64,000 nt of DNA from Aureliella helgolandensis. Its GTDB lineage: Bacteria > Planctomycetota > Planctomycetia > Pirellulales > Pirellulaceae. The stretch lies in NCBI RefSeq assembly GCF_007752135.1, contig NZ_CP036298.1, positions 4,588,001 to 4,652,000 of the forward strand. The letters run 5' to 3'. The notes under the pieces are model-generated. The model worked only from the letters and a program-made list of their open reading frames with translations. It searched no databases and was not told the DNA's origin. Shown one piece after another: positions 28,261-38,227 of the stretch. A program made the translations under genes and the position numbers. Position 1 is the first letter of the stretch. Every line of letters begins with the position of its first letter.

Positions 28261-29658
28261 ATGAAGTTTCAATTCGCGATCCACCTAATAATGTTGGCTC
28301 TCACCGCTGGTCTGTGCCCTGGAGGGCAAGCGGCGGAGTTAACACCTGACGAAGCCCGCGTCATCGCCAAGGAGGCCTACACCTACGGCTATCCTCTCGT
28401 GGACAGCTACCGTATCCAATACGCCTACTTCGTCAATCAACACGACGCATCGTTCAAGGCGCCTTGGAATCACTTGAAGAACATTCCCAACGTTTACACG
28501 CCAGCAGACACCGCAATTCAAACCCCGAACTCGGATACGCCCTATTCATGGGCAGGACTCGACCTGCGAGCCGAACCGATTGTGATTTCCGTGCCTGAAA
28601 TCGAAAAGAACCGCTACTACAGCATCCAATTCATCGACGCCTACACGTTCAATTTTGCTTACGCAGGTAGCCGAACAACCGGCAACGATGCCGGCTCGAT
28701 TCTTGTTGCAGGGCCGAGTTGGAAGGGAGAGACGCCTGATGGTTTTAAGAAAGTCATCCAGTCCGAGACAGATTTCATTCTTGCGGCCTTTCGCACTCAG
28801 CTCTTTAACCCAGCCGACATCGATAATGTCAAGAGGATTCAATCGCAGTACAAAGTGCAACCGCTGTCCCAGTTTCTCGGCAATCCCGCTCCACCAGCTG
28901 CGGCCACAGTCCAATGGATTCAGCCGCTCACCACGGAAGAGCAAAAAACCTCTCTGGAATTCTTCAACATCGTCAACTTTGTATTGGGCTATTGCCCAGT
29001 CAATCCCGCAGAGGTGGAACTTCGCCAGCGTTTTGCAAAAATTGGCGTCGAGGCAGGCAAGACATTCGACCCCACCACGCTATCTCCCGAAATGAAGGCC
29101 GCCATCGAGCAGGGCAGGGCCGACGCTTGGAAGGATTTCGCAGCGGATGCAAAGAAGCTGCAAGAGGGACAAATCACCTCAGGAGATGTCTTCGGCACTC
29201 GCAAGTATATGAACGGTAATTACCTGGGGCGTTGGTTGGCCACAATCGGCATCTACGGCAATTCCAAGCAGGAAGCAATCTATCCGGTCTATCAGGTGGA
29301 TTCGACCGGAAGGAAACTGGAGGGTGTCAACCGCTACACCTTAACCTTCGAACCTGGGCAGTATCCTCCCGTTAAGGCATTTTGGTCGTTGACCATGTAT
29401 GAGCTGCCAGCAAGCTTGCTCGTTGCCAACCCCATCAACCGCTACCTCATCAACTCGCCGATGTTGCCACAGTTGAAGAAGAACGCCGATGGTGGCGTAA
29501 CGATTTACGTACAAAATGAATCTCCCGGCAAAGAGTTGGAAACCAATTGGCTGCCTGCTCCTAAGGGCCCCTTCGCCATGTACATGCGGCTCTACTGGCC
29601 GACCCAATCGGCCTTGGACGGCTCTTGGAAGGCTCCCAAATTGGAGCATCTGAAGTAA
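28261..29658 (+). CDS. Secreted DUF1254/DUF1214 protein, first of a tandem pair
   Basis: 465 residues; signal peptide to about residue 24 (GGQAAE). The DUF1254 half begins at EAYTYGYPLVDSYRIQYAYF and includes TPNSDTPYSWAGLDLRAEP and the RYYSIQFIDAYTFNFAYAGSR strand; the C-terminal DUF1214 half has GVNRYTLTFEPGQYPPVKAFWSLTMYE, NPINRYLINSPML and a WLPAPKGPFAMYMRLYWP end. These are the standard landmarks of the family, whose biochemical role is unknown. It lies 68 bases before a clear paralogue (29727), so the two arose by tandem duplication and are probably cotranscribed. Length is normal. Confidence 0.9.
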   Translation: MKFQFAIHLIMLALTAGLCPGGQAAELTPDEARVIAKEAYTYGYPLVDSYRIQYAYFVNQHDASFKAPWNHLKNIPNVYTPADTAIQTPNSDTPYSWAGLDLRAEPIVISVPEIEKNRYYSIQFIDAYTFNFAYAGSRTTGNDAGSILVAGPSWKGETPDGFKKVIQSETDFILAAFRTQLFNPADIDNVKRIQSQYKVQPLSQFLGNPAPPAAATVQWIQPLTTEEQKTSLEFFNIVNFVLGYCPVNPAEVELRQRFAKIGVEAGKTFDPTTLSPEMKAAIEQGRADAWKDFAADAKKLQEGQITSGDVFGTRKYMNGNYLGRWLATIGIYGNSKQEAIYPVYQVDSTGRKLEGVNRYTLTFEPGQYPPVKAFWSLTMYELPASLLVANPINRYLINSPMLPQLKKNADGGVTIYVQNESPGKELETNWLPAPKGPFAMYMRLYWPTQSALDGSWKAPKLEHLK

Positions 29659-29726
29659 CTGCGCAATCCATCAACAACACTCAACATCACTCCACTCCTA
29701 GCAGTTGCACATCGAACGGAACCAAT

Positions 29727-31208
29727 ATGAACATTTCCATCCAACACCTTACTCGTCTAGCGATCGCGGGTTTCATTGCCGCCATCCCACTCACCGCCTG
29801 TGCACAACAGGACGCCCCTACCGGTAAGCCAATTGAAGCCAACCCAACCTCAACTGTCGAAGCACCAATGATCGAGGAAACCGCGGCCATCGCCGAAGAA
29901 GCCTTCATCTACGGCTTGCCGCTGGTGATGAATTACGCAGTCATGAACGAATTCTGTGTTGACAAGGATTCGGGACAATACAAGGCGCCATTCAACGAAA
30001 TGCACAACGAAGCGCGTGTCTTCACGTACAAGGACACTGCGGTGGTCACGGCAAACAGTGACACGCCATACTCGATGCTCTGGCTCGATCTGCGCGCCGA
30101 ACCCATGGTGATCTCCGTGCCGGCGGTGGACAAGGAACGCTACTATTCGGTGCAACTCGTTGATGGAAACACTTACATCTATGGTTACATTGGTACTCGC
30201 GCTACTGGGACCGCCCCTGGAAATTATCTGGCGGTTGGCCCCGATTGGAAGGGCGAAAAACCGGCGGGCATCCAAAAGGTATTCCAATCGAGTACCCCGT
30301 TCGCCCTGACAATCTTCCGCACTCAACTCTTCAACCCGGACGACATGCCAAACGTGGTTAAGGTGCAGTCCGGCTACAAGGCCCAGCCGCTGTCCGCCTT
30401 TCTCAAGCAACCCGCGCCACCAGCCGCACCGAAGATCGACTTCGTTCCAGCAACGACCAAGGGGATCAAAGAGAGCTTCTACGAATACCTCGACGCAGCG
30501 TTGGAGTTCGTGCCAGAGACCGCTGAAAACCGAGCGGTCCGGACCAGGCTTGCGACCATCGGTATCGGGCCTGGTAAGACTTTCCACTTCAAAGACCTCT
30601 CGCTCAAACACCAAGCGGAAGTACTGCGTGGCATGAAGGCGGGCTCCGCTAAGGTAGACGCGTTCGTTGCCAACGGGGGTAAGAATCAGAACGGTTGGCA
30701 AGTTGGCGGACTGGCTGGCGGAGACAAGGCTACCTTCAATGGCGATTGGCTGAAGCTGGCCGCGACGGCAAAGGCGGGCATCTACGCAAACGCCCCAGCC
30801 GAAGCCATGTATCCAGCTACCCGCAAGGATAACAGCGGTGATGCAATTGAGACGAGCCAACACAATTACACGCTCACCTTCCCCGCAGGCAAGTTCCCGC
30901 CAGTGAACTCGTTCTGGTCTGTCACGATGTATGACAGCAAGAGTCAACTCTTGATTGAGAACCCGCTCAACCGCTACCTGGTCAACTCGCCCATGCTCGC
31001 CAGCATGAAGACCGCCGAGGATGGTTCACTGACCCTGTATATCCAGAAAGACAGCCCTGGCGCTGACAAAGAGAGCAACTGGCTCCCCGCGCCCAACGGT
31101 ACAGCCTACCTCGTGATGCGGCTCTACTGGCCGAAAAGCGAAGCGCCCTCCATACTCCCACCGGGCAATGGTACCTGGACACCACCGGGAATCGTGAAGG
31201 TGAAGTAG
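29727..31208 (+). CDS. DUF1254/DUF1214 lipoprotein, second of a tandem pair
   Basis: I chose the ATG at 29727, which gives a lipoprotein signal with an LTAC lipobox near residue 24; an upstream frame opening at 29625 would add 34 residues that overlap the previous gene and bury the signal. The two family domains are clear: EAFIYGLPLVMNYAVMNEF, TANSDTPYSMLWLDLRAEPM, RYYSVQLVDGNTY, then NYTLTFPAGKFPPVNSFWSVTMYD, NPLNRYLVNSPML and a WLPAPNG...MRLYWP tail. It differs from its neighbour in being membrane-anchored and having a proline-rich C-terminal extension. Function unknown. The pair may represent one soluble and one tethered partner, which is inference. Confidence 0.9.
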   Translation: MNISIQHLTRLAIAGFIAAIPLTACAQQDAPTGKPIEANPTSTVEAPMIEETAAIAEEAFIYGLPLVMNYAVMNEFCVDKDSGQYKAPFNEMHNEARVFTYKDTAVVTANSDTPYSMLWLDLRAEPMVISVPAVDKERYYSVQLVDGNTYIYGYIGTRATGTAPGNYLAVGPDWKGEKPAGIQKVFQSSTPFALTIFRTQLFNPDDMPNVVKVQSGYKAQPLSAFLKQPAPPAAPKIDFVPATTKGIKESFYEYLDAALEFVPETAENRAVRTRLATIGIGPGKTFHFKDLSLKHQAEVLRGMKAGSAKVDAFVANGGKNQNGWQVGGLAGGDKATFNGDWLKLAATAKAGIYANAPAEAMYPATRKDNSGDAIETSQHNYTLTFPAGKFPPVNSFWSVTMYDSKSQLLIENPLNRYLVNSPMLASMKTAEDGSLTLYIQKDSPGADKESNWLPAPNGTAYLVMRLYWPKSEAPSILPPGNGTWTPPGIVKVK

Positions 31209-31380
31209 TCCTTCGTCAGAGCGTTCGTCTGAGCGCTAGTGATGACGCGACGCCACAAGTAGAGGGGACAGAAACAGCGAATAGGGGGCGGAAGGGCCAA
31301 CCAACGTTGGAACGCTCCGCACGGCCACTCGCTGCCTCCCCAGCCTCAAACACCCAACGAATGATGAAACTCATGCCCAT

Positions 31381-32751
31381 CTATTTTGAGGGTGGGGCTG
31401 TCTGCGATATCTGGTTGCCGCTTCCTAGATCGGTTACAGGACCGAAACTGACAACGGTATTCCCACTCGCCGTTGATTGAAGGGTAATGGGATACTCTGT
31501 TTCGTTGAGGATCGTAGAACCATTGCCCTCGATCACAATGGAACGAAGGTTTGTGTCCAGGGGTCCTTCGGCTCGGTGAAAGACAATGTTGTGGTTGTTC
31601 CCGAGAATGTCAGCAAGATTATGGCTCCCCATAGCGTGAGGAGATGGAAGAATCGTGAGTTCGACATCCTGCCTTGACTTGGATAATCTAAAATCGCTCA
31701 ATGGTGCATAGGCAAAATTTCCGATCGATCCGCTAACCTTCCCCCCGCTTGGTAGATTGAAATTGGTATTGCCACAATCAATCGCCTTGGAATCTCTGAC
31801 GATGGCACGACTTGCCAAATACAACCGTATCCCACCTCGCATTCTTGCGACGGTACAGTTTTCCACCGTCACACTTCCGCCGCCGCTGTAAACTCGGATC
31901 CCATCTTCCGAAAGTGGAATCATGCTGTCTTTGGGAATAGGACTTCCACTCCCCACACGCCTACCTCGTCGCTGTTTGGTAGGGATGGTGTAATTCGATC
32001 TAGCTGGCAGATCCTTGGGGTCAGTCTCTAGATAAAGGTCTTTGCTCGCGCGTAGAACTCCTTCCACCACACAGTTCTTGATGACCGTCTCGTCGGCTGG
32101 GCTTTGCATGTAGATGCCATGGCCAAAGGCCCGTTGCTGAAGATTGCAGCCATCAAGAGTATTGCGTTTGCCTTTGACCAAAATTCCGCACCGCTTGTCC
32201 AATCCGTACACGTTGTCGGAACCGATGCCATAGATGCTTCCATATCCGTAGGGGAAGGAACCTCGGATCGTCAGATGCGTGTCGGACACGGTGTTATCAT
32301 CGCCAGTAATCGTCAGAACTGCGCTCCCCCGCAATCCTCTGGCCAACGTGGAGCGGTTCTGATTGTAATCGCTGAAATCCGCAACCTCCTGTAAGCCGTC
32401 TTGGTAGATATCCTCGAACGTGCCGCCCCGGAAAACATTGTGGTCACCTGAAATGGTGATGTAGCTACGACGCGTGGCGCCAACTGGAACCGTGATGTGG
32501 ACCTCCGACAAATCAATAATATTATTGGATCCCGCACAATGAAACTCCCTGTCCCCCTCGGGAAGATCCGTAAGTGTGTAGCGTCCCGCTTTCAAGACAA
32601 TTGTTTGGTCGCTTGCTCGCACAGCCGCGCGCAATTCTGACAAGCTTGACACCTCGACCGGGGTTTGAGCTCGAAGCGTCTGACAAAACGCGGCTCCCAG
32701 AAGCGCTGCACTCACCGACCATAACCCGATGAAAGTAAACTGAGAACGCAT
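31381..32751 (-). CDS. Secreted right-handed parallel beta-helix protein
   Basis: 456 residues from the ATG at complement 32749-32751, which is followed at once by a good signal peptide (MRSQFTFIGLWSVSAALLG...); an upstream ATG at 32793 adds 14 polar residues. The mature part starts with VSSLSELRAAVRASDQTIVL and YTLTD, the usual entry to a beta-helix, then repeated N/G-rich rungs (ITISGDHNVFRGGTF, LTITGDDNTVSDTHL, ILVKGKRNTLDGCNL, VTVENCTVARMRGGIRLY). It could be a polysaccharide lyase of the PL6-like group or an inactive binding protein; no catalytic residues can be assigned with confidence. It converges with the DUF1254 pair. Confidence 0.78.
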   Translation of the reverse strand: MRSQFTFIGLWSVSAALLGAAFCQTLRAQTPVEVSSLSELRAAVRASDQTIVLKAGRYTLTDLPEGDREFHCAGSNNIIDLSEVHITVPVGATRRSYITISGDHNVFRGGTFEDIYQDGLQEVADFSDYNQNRSTLARGLRGSAVLTITGDDNTVSDTHLTIRGSFPYGYGSIYGIGSDNVYGLDKRCGILVKGKRNTLDGCNLQQRAFGHGIYMQSPADETVIKNCVVEGVLRASKDLYLETDPKDLPARSNYTIPTKQRRGRRVGSGSPIPKDSMIPLSEDGIRVYSGGGSVTVENCTVARMRGGIRLYLASRAIVRDSKAIDCGNTNFNLPSGGKVSGSIGNFAYAPLSDFRLSKSRQDVELTILPSPHAMGSHNLADILGNNHNIVFHRAEGPLDTNLRSIVIEGNGSTILNETEYPITLQSTASGNTVVSFGPVTDLGSGNQISQTAPPSK

Positions 32752-33666
32752 TGGATGTCTTTGCTGTGGATCAGGGCATTGATGATAATTCATCGTGAAA
32801 CCTACGGTAACGATTAGCTAGGGTTGGTTGATACGAACGGTGAGGAGCAACTGCCAGGCGTCGCACGGCAGCCGAATAGTTGAGGATTGACGCGAGTCGC
32901 AGCAGGCTTGCAGACAACCGGCAGGTAAGCGTTCATGATGAGCTGGCCTTGCAAAGATAAGTCGCATTTCATCCTTGGACGAGCCATCACCAAAGAGGCC
33001 TTCGAAAGTGAATCTAGCACCGCGTTGCTCTCACGTTGCAGGTAGCTGCCAGCATGGTCCCTGAAGCGGGTCAATGTGTCGGATTGGTTGGGGCTGCCCC
33101 CCCGGGGATTGGGCAATCGTGGTAGCTGAACGTCCGCTTCCCAGTCGCCTGACGTTTTACGTTGAGCGTTGCGATGGCCAAAGTAACTCTCGCCTGCAAG
33201 TTGAGCTAAATGCCGGGCACCATTCCGTTTTTCCCAATGTGTACGCCGATGCACTAATCTCAGTTCTCGTGCGGCTTGATTTCCTCGTTCCACTCACCAA
33301 GCAACGCAGGGCGTTCAAGTTGAATTTTTCGACTGATGGGAAGTCGCCCTATTCCTTAAGCAGATTGCCATTCTCGTTGAGCCTCGCCAAAAAAACACTC
33401 CTTCTCAGTTACAAGTTTAGCTCATGTACCAGAGCACGGCTGGATGTATTTCTAGTGGGACGCATCGCAACCTATGATCGATGCAACGCAACAAGAGGCG
33501 TTTACCCTTGGCTTCACTTGCCTTCGATTGCATTTGCTCCTCGCGTACTGGATGCTCCACCTTCAGGCTCTTTCTCTGTGGCGACTCTTGCTCCACTCGC
33601 ACGACAATCCTTCGCTGCTCCAGTTTACCTACGCGTGGTGCAATTGCCATTCAGCTGAGGGCTAAA
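32752..33666. other. Long intergenic region
   Basis: About 900 bases. Open frames of 159 codons (minus, 32814-33293) and 194 codons (plus, 33074-33658) exist, but both lack a signal, domain motif or natural amino-acid balance and are not called. No repeats were found. It may be eroded coding sequence. Confidence 0.35.
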
Positions 33667-34746
33667 TCAGGTTGCATCCTCCAATCCCTTCTCGACCATC
33701 TCCTCCGCATCCTCCCGTTCGGATGGACTTGCGGTGGGGTTGGCCGCCGGCTGATGGACGAAACTGATTGTGGCCGTAATTGCGAAATGATCCGATCCCG
33801 CTGGATGAAATCGTCCCATCTCTGCAATTCGGCCATTTGATGATACGAACACCTGGTCGATCGGGAAACGAATCCACGGATATTCGGCATGATACGTATT
33901 GTAGAACCCCCGTCCCACACGTGGATCTTTTAAACCGCTGATGCGCTGAAACAACCGCGTTGTACGGCTCCAAGCGACATCGTTGAAATCGCCCGACACA
34001 ATCCAAGACGCATCGGGATCCTTGGCCACGATATCAGCGACCAACATCAACTCTGCATCGCGAACATTGCTGTCATGCCGGCCCCCGTCCTCGTCATCCG
34101 GCAAACCTGGTGGCAAGGGGTGCAGCCCAACATAGTTGATTGCATGTTCGTCAACGGAAATTTGAGTGAAGATCGAGGGTCGAGATTCAGAAACCAAGTA
34201 GCGAACTTCAGCGTTTTCCAACGGAAGCTGACTCCACAACATCAGGCCGACGCCATCTTCGTGCTCAACTCCCTGCCGATGTGGATATTGGTCTTCCAGC
34301 GTTGAAAGTGCTTCGGCCCAAGCAGCGTTGAATTCAATCAGCAGCAGTAGATCGACCTCCAGGTCTTGCAACTGCTGCACCACGCTCTGTTTGGCTTGGT
34401 TTTCTACCTTGAGATTCACGACTGCCAGACGAATCGGTCTGGCATCCGCAGGAGCATCACTCACCTCAAGGGGCCATAGAGGCGTGTATCGAACGAAATG
34501 TGAAATTTGCCACCCAGCAATGAGCACTGCCAGCAAGACGCCGGCACCAAGTTCATAGCTCCAGTCGGTCTGCCATGCGACGATGAGAAACGCAAGCAGT
34601 AAACCGATGGCCAAAACCGAAATCTGCAGTCGAAAAAAGTCGCAGAGTCTTACCGGCCAACTACCAACGCGCCATAGCGGCAGGACTGTCATCACGACTA
34701 GCACAAGGAGCAGGCAACGACCTGCTATGCTTCCAATCAACTCCAT
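33667..34746 (-). CDS. Membrane-anchored endonuclease/exonuclease/phosphatase family protein
   Basis: About 359 residues from the ATG at complement 34744-34746 (another ATG at 34794 adds 16 residues). Two or three N-terminal transmembrane helices (about residues 5-25, 40-60 and 65-85) precede a DNase I-like fold domain. Motifs of the EEP family in order: RLAVVNLKVEN, LLLLIEFNAAW (metal-binding Glu), YVGLHPLPP (catalytic His), VSGDFND (Asp/Asn metal site), PIDQVFVSS and GSDHFAI (final Asp-His). The active site should face the periplasm, as in other proteins of this design. Substrates in the family range from nucleic acids to phospholipids. The neighbours give no functional hint. Confidence 0.85.
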   Translation of the reverse strand: MELIGSIAGRCLLLVLVVMTVLPLWRVGSWPVRLCDFFRLQISVLAIGLLLAFLIVAWQTDWSYELGAGVLLAVLIAGWQISHFVRYTPLWPLEVSDAPADARPIRLAVVNLKVENQAKQSVVQQLQDLEVDLLLLIEFNAAWAEALSTLEDQYPHRQGVEHEDGVGLMLWSQLPLENAEVRYLVSESRPSIFTQISVDEHAINYVGLHPLPPGLPDDEDGGRHDSNVRDAELMLVADIVAKDPDASWIVSGDFNDVAWSRTTRLFQRISGLKDPRVGRGFYNTYHAEYPWIRFPIDQVFVSSNGRIAEMGRFHPAGSDHFAITATISFVHQPAANPTASPSEREDAEEMVEKGLEDAT

Positions 34747-35584
34747 ACCGCTGGTCTCCAGTTTGAATCTCGCGCGACCAGCCGAAATAGCCATTGGAGC
34801 GTCGAGGGTAGGTGAGAATCAAGACAATTATGCCCGATTCAGTCCACTCACAGAACCGCACCTACGGTGCCCAATCGAGCCTATCACCTCCAATTCCTCA
34901 ATTCGGCATTGAAATGCCTTCGACTTCGACACCGTCCAGCTAAGAACGCTATGGTTCTACTCCGAGTAGGAGATGCAAGCGCTAAGGGTGCACTTCGGGA
35001 AATGCACTACAATGACCTCCGCAACCGTGAAACTATCCGTGCGGAATGTGCTGGCCACTCCCCACTTGCTAACTGGGTAGAGTCAGCAACACCGGTGGCA
35101 TTGAGCACTTCCAACTTCTGCCATACATCCCCTAAGTCTTCCACCAAAGTTTGTGACGTTTGCTCCAAGCAAATTGTGAATTGGGCTGCGGCAACATCGG
35201 TCGGATCGCACCGATCGCCCCTGAACGCCTTCAGCGAAGACCACATACTGCAGGCAGATCGGCTGAGCGGAAACCGCCTTGGCCATGAGCTTCCCCTGCG
35301 TCCGTGTTGGCGACTTGGTCAGCTCAAACGTCGGCCGACTTCGAAACGGCCGACTTCGAAACAAAATGGTTTTCTAGGAGCCATCCAGCCCCGTGCCCCC
35401 GAGTGATCCTTTAACATAGCGTGTCATACCTAGCGGACATCACGAATCGAGGAAGCTGGTCGTCGCAAGTGCGGAAGAACCGCGCCTGCATCCCTGTGGA
35501 TCGCGTTGGAGTCCTCGCCTGACGTGTTGTGCGATGTCGGTTTCAGATCCCACGTCCGTCTGAGCTGTTCTGGGAAACCCAAGC
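34747..35584. other. Long intergenic region with a 15-bp tandem repeat
   Basis: Roughly 840 bases without a credible gene; a 179-codon plus-strand frame at 34867-35406 has no family features. It contains two exact adjacent copies of CGGCCGACTTCGAAA at 35332-35346 and 35347-35361. Otherwise nothing is recognised. Confidence 0.4.
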
Positions 35585-36862
35585 GTGTATGCAGGGAAAA
35601 GTCAATTGCAAGCGAGACATCTAACATCTGCCTTTGCCTGTGTATTGGCTGGCTGGCTAGTCATGGATATCAGGCAAGCGAATGCCGCCGATGAGAGTGA
35701 ATTTCGCCCAATTCGACTTCAAAGCCGCATCACAGATGTGCAGCCAATGACTGGAATCGTGATGTGGCAGGATTCTCGCAATAGTCGCTCCGATTCAATT
35801 CAGCTCGAATACTCCTACATGCGATACAGTGATGTGGTCCAAGAAAAAGGGGTGTATGACTGGACTGCTATCGAACGTGTGCTTGAATCGGTGGCAGCTA
35901 GAAAACATCAAGCGATCCTCCGGTTTTGGGACACTTATCCTGGAAAGCCAACAGGCGTACCGGACTATCTTAAAAACCTACCCGACTACCAGGAAGTCAA
36001 TGCCCCCAGCGAAAATCGAGACACGGGATTCCCCGATTGGTCGCATCCCGAACTGCAGCGTTTTATCCTCGAGTTCTACCAAAATTTCGCGGCGCGATAT
36101 GACCAGGACCCACGTCTGGCGTTTTTAGAAACAGGCTTCGGCCTATGGGCAGAATATCACATCTATTCTGGTCCGGAGGAATTGGGAAAGACCTTCCCTA
36201 GCAAAGAGTTTCAGGCCACTTTCCTCCAACATCTTGACGTCGTGCTTGTCCAGACTCCTTGGATGATCTCCCAGGATGCCCACTCCAGGCAACGTGCGCC
36301 ATTCGCTTCTCAACGGAAACTGATTGATCTTCATTTCGGAGTCTTCGACGATTCCTTCCATCTCGCTTGGGAGCCAGGCTACAACTTAGAAGGATGGACA
36401 TTCTTTGTACTGAAGCGCTATCGCAAATCTCCGGCTGGCGGCGAAATCCTTTTTCCAAACCAGAAACAGGAGAAGTACGTGGCTGAAAACTGGGCGACCG
36501 AAGCTCGGAACTTTGGCATTACCTTTATTATTGGTGAGCAGTGGCCCCAGTGGACAACCGACGAACGTATCCAACAACACGGCCTAGCCTGCGGGTACAA
36601 ATTTAAGATCCTTGCGTTTGATTCCCGCCCCCACGAGTCGCGCATCACGATCACCAATACCGGGGTCGCCCCTATCTATTACGATGCATTTGTTGCAGTC
36701 AATGGCGTGCGTGCGGACGAATCCTTGAAGTTCCTGCAGCCAGGCGAAACCCGACAGCTGGCTGTCCCAAGCGGAGGTCAGGCTCCGCAACTCACGATAG
36801 AATGCGACCGGCTTGTTGCCGGACAACGGATTTCCTTTGATGCACTCCTGGAAGGCGAATAG
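35585..36862 (+). CDS. Secreted DUF4832/DUF4874-like protein
   Basis: 425 residues from a GTG at 35585, which gives a signal peptide ending near residue 35 (QANA). The body resembles the DUF4874-DUF4832 architecture: an N-terminal TIM-barrel-like half with LEYSYMRYSDVV, YDWTAIERVLESVAARKHQAILRFWDTYPGKPTGVP and LAFLETGFGLWAEYH, then a C-terminal beta-domain with AGGEI, ITITNTGVAPIYYDAF and FLQPGETRQLAV. Such proteins look like glycoside-hydrolase barrels with a beta-sandwich, but activity is not established. Isolated between two long gaps, on the plus strand. A later internal ATG at 35663 would remove the signal peptide and is less likely. Confidence 0.65.
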   Translation: MYAGKSQLQARHLTSAFACVLAGWLVMDIRQANAADESEFRPIRLQSRITDVQPMTGIVMWQDSRNSRSDSIQLEYSYMRYSDVVQEKGVYDWTAIERVLESVAARKHQAILRFWDTYPGKPTGVPDYLKNLPDYQEVNAPSENRDTGFPDWSHPELQRFILEFYQNFAARYDQDPRLAFLETGFGLWAEYHIYSGPEELGKTFPSKEFQATFLQHLDVVLVQTPWMISQDAHSRQRAPFASQRKLIDLHFGVFDDSFHLAWEPGYNLEGWTFFVLKRYRKSPAGGEILFPNQKQEKYVAENWATEARNFGITFIIGEQWPQWTTDERIQQHGLACGYKFKILAFDSRPHESRITITNTGVAPIYYDAFVAVNGVRADESLKFLQPGETRQLAVPSGGQAPQLTIECDRLVAGQRISFDALLEGE

Positions 36863-37400
36863 AGGCAGTCGAGTGGTTCGAACATCCCCCTCATTGAGAC
36901 AAGTCGCCCTTCGCCCGCCTCAAAACCGGCGGTTTACACTCAGCTTTACGCGTGAGGCAATGGACGTTTGTTGTTGCTACAGATCTGTTTGTCGCTGCCG
37001 TGCAAGGGAGGATTTTATTACTGGGGAGGTCACAAGAATGAAGGGCCTTCAAGGGCAGGCCGACGACCAGATCCCGCCCCCCTTTCAAGCCTGGCCAGAG
37101 CTTATGCAAACCATGGGCGATGCGATGGTTCTCGCTCGTGCGCGCATCCGGGGCACAGACGCCCGTACCATTGGACAATTGGCTCCCGTATCGCAGACGT
37201 CAGAGCCGGACGCTTCACGCCCGGCATTCCAATACCCGCGTGCTCTTGGACCAACTCGTCTCCACCGGCCCACGGGCGTCAGACGAGTCTTACACGCAAG
37301 CCAAGCAAAATACGTTTGAGCTTATGGTAACTTAGACAGTGTTCATAGAACGAAACAGTGTTAGCAGAACGAAACGGCGGCAACATTCGCGCATTCCATT
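36863..37400. other. Intergenic region
   Basis: About 540 bases upstream of the TPM operon. It should contain that operon's promoter. Short frames on both strands show no features of real proteins; no repeat or RNA gene recognised. Confidence 0.35.
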
Positions 37401-37407
37401 GGAGGAC
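37401..37407 (+). promoter_or_regulatory. Strong ribosome binding site of the TPM operon
   Basis: GGAGGAC at 37401-37407, ten bases before the ATG at 37418. Such a complete Shine-Dalgarno site is rare in this window and supports the chosen start. Confidence 0.6.
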
Positions 37408-37417
37408 ATAGATCATC

Positions 37418-38215
37418 ATGGGAACTCGACACCCTAGCCGGTCGATCGTTGGTTATGCCGCAATTTGCGCGCTGTGTTTGATGGTTGCTTCGTCTGCATC
37501 GGCAATTGAAATTGATCTGGAGCCGCCTGGAGATCGCGAGTTCGTCCGCGACTTGGCTGGTCTACTTGACTCGGGCTCAAAAGAGCACATCCGAAATCTG
37601 TGCGATAGCCTGCTGACAGACAAAGCTACTCCAATCATCGTCATCACGATTGAATCCATGGCGAAGTACGGCGGCGAAGATATGCGTATCGAAACCTTCG
37701 CCACCTTGCTCTTTGATCAGTGGGGCATCGGGCATGCAACCTTGGGCAAGCAGGCGTGGAATACGGGGATCCTGCTGCTAGTTTCCAGGGACGATCGGAA
37801 GGCACGAATTGAGCTCGGTGGCGGATGGGGGCGACGCGAGGATGAACTCTGCCGTCAGATAATGGACGAGCATATCATCTTCCATTTTAAACAAGCTCGC
37901 TTTGCCGAGGGCATCGTGGCCGGGGTCGAGGCCCTGGACCAGATGGGACGAAAGCTGGAATTACCCACGCGGCCTCGCCCGTGGTGGCACTACGCGCTGG
38001 TAGTCGGATGCATTGGCCTAGCGATTTTTACCATCGTGTCTCTTATTCGCCGCGGAGCCAGCGGATGGGCTTGGATTTTTTGGGGTGTCGTATTTGCGAT
38101 CGTGGGTACGATTCTCTATCAGCTGGTAACCAGCCGAGGCAGTGGCGGTGGATTCAGCGGAGGGTCGTTTGGCGGAGGTTCTTCCGGTGGCGGCGGTGCA
38201 ACAGGGTCTTGGTAA
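37418..38215 (+). CDS. TPM-domain (YgcG-type) secreted membrane protein
   Basis: 265 residues: signal peptide to about residue 28, a TPM domain (about 33-180) with FVRDLAGLLD at its start, PIIVITIESMAKYGGED, WGIGHA, NTGILLLVSRDDRKARIELGGGWG and a late IVAGVEAL helix, then two transmembrane helices and a glycine/serine-rich C-terminus (GGGFSGGSFGGGSSGGGG). This is the classical YgcG layout. TPM proteins are extracytoplasmic-facing; roles in photosystem repair (plants) and membrane quality control have been proposed, but the bacterial function is unclear. A strong ribosome site precedes it. It is 12 bases before a second TPM gene, so the two form an operon. Confidence 0.92.
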   Translation: MGTRHPSRSIVGYAAICALCLMVASSASAIEIDLEPPGDREFVRDLAGLLDSGSKEHIRNLCDSLLTDKATPIIVITIESMAKYGGEDMRIETFATLLFDQWGIGHATLGKQAWNTGILLLVSRDDRKARIELGGGWGRREDELCRQIMDEHIIFHFKQARFAEGIVAGVEALDQMGRKLELPTRPRPWWHYALVVGCIGLAIFTIVSLIRRGASGWAWIFWGVVFAIVGTILYQLVTSRGSGGGFSGGSFGGGSSGGGGATGSW

Positions 38216-38227
38216 GGATGAATAACT

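Noticed and set aside
32814-33658. Two opposite-strand frames of 159 and 194 codons
   Set aside because: Neither has a signal peptide, domain motif or natural residue balance; they overlap each other on opposite strands.
34867-35406. 179-codon plus-strand frame
   Set aside because: No recognisable domain, and its tail runs through a 15-bp tandem repeat; probably non-coding.
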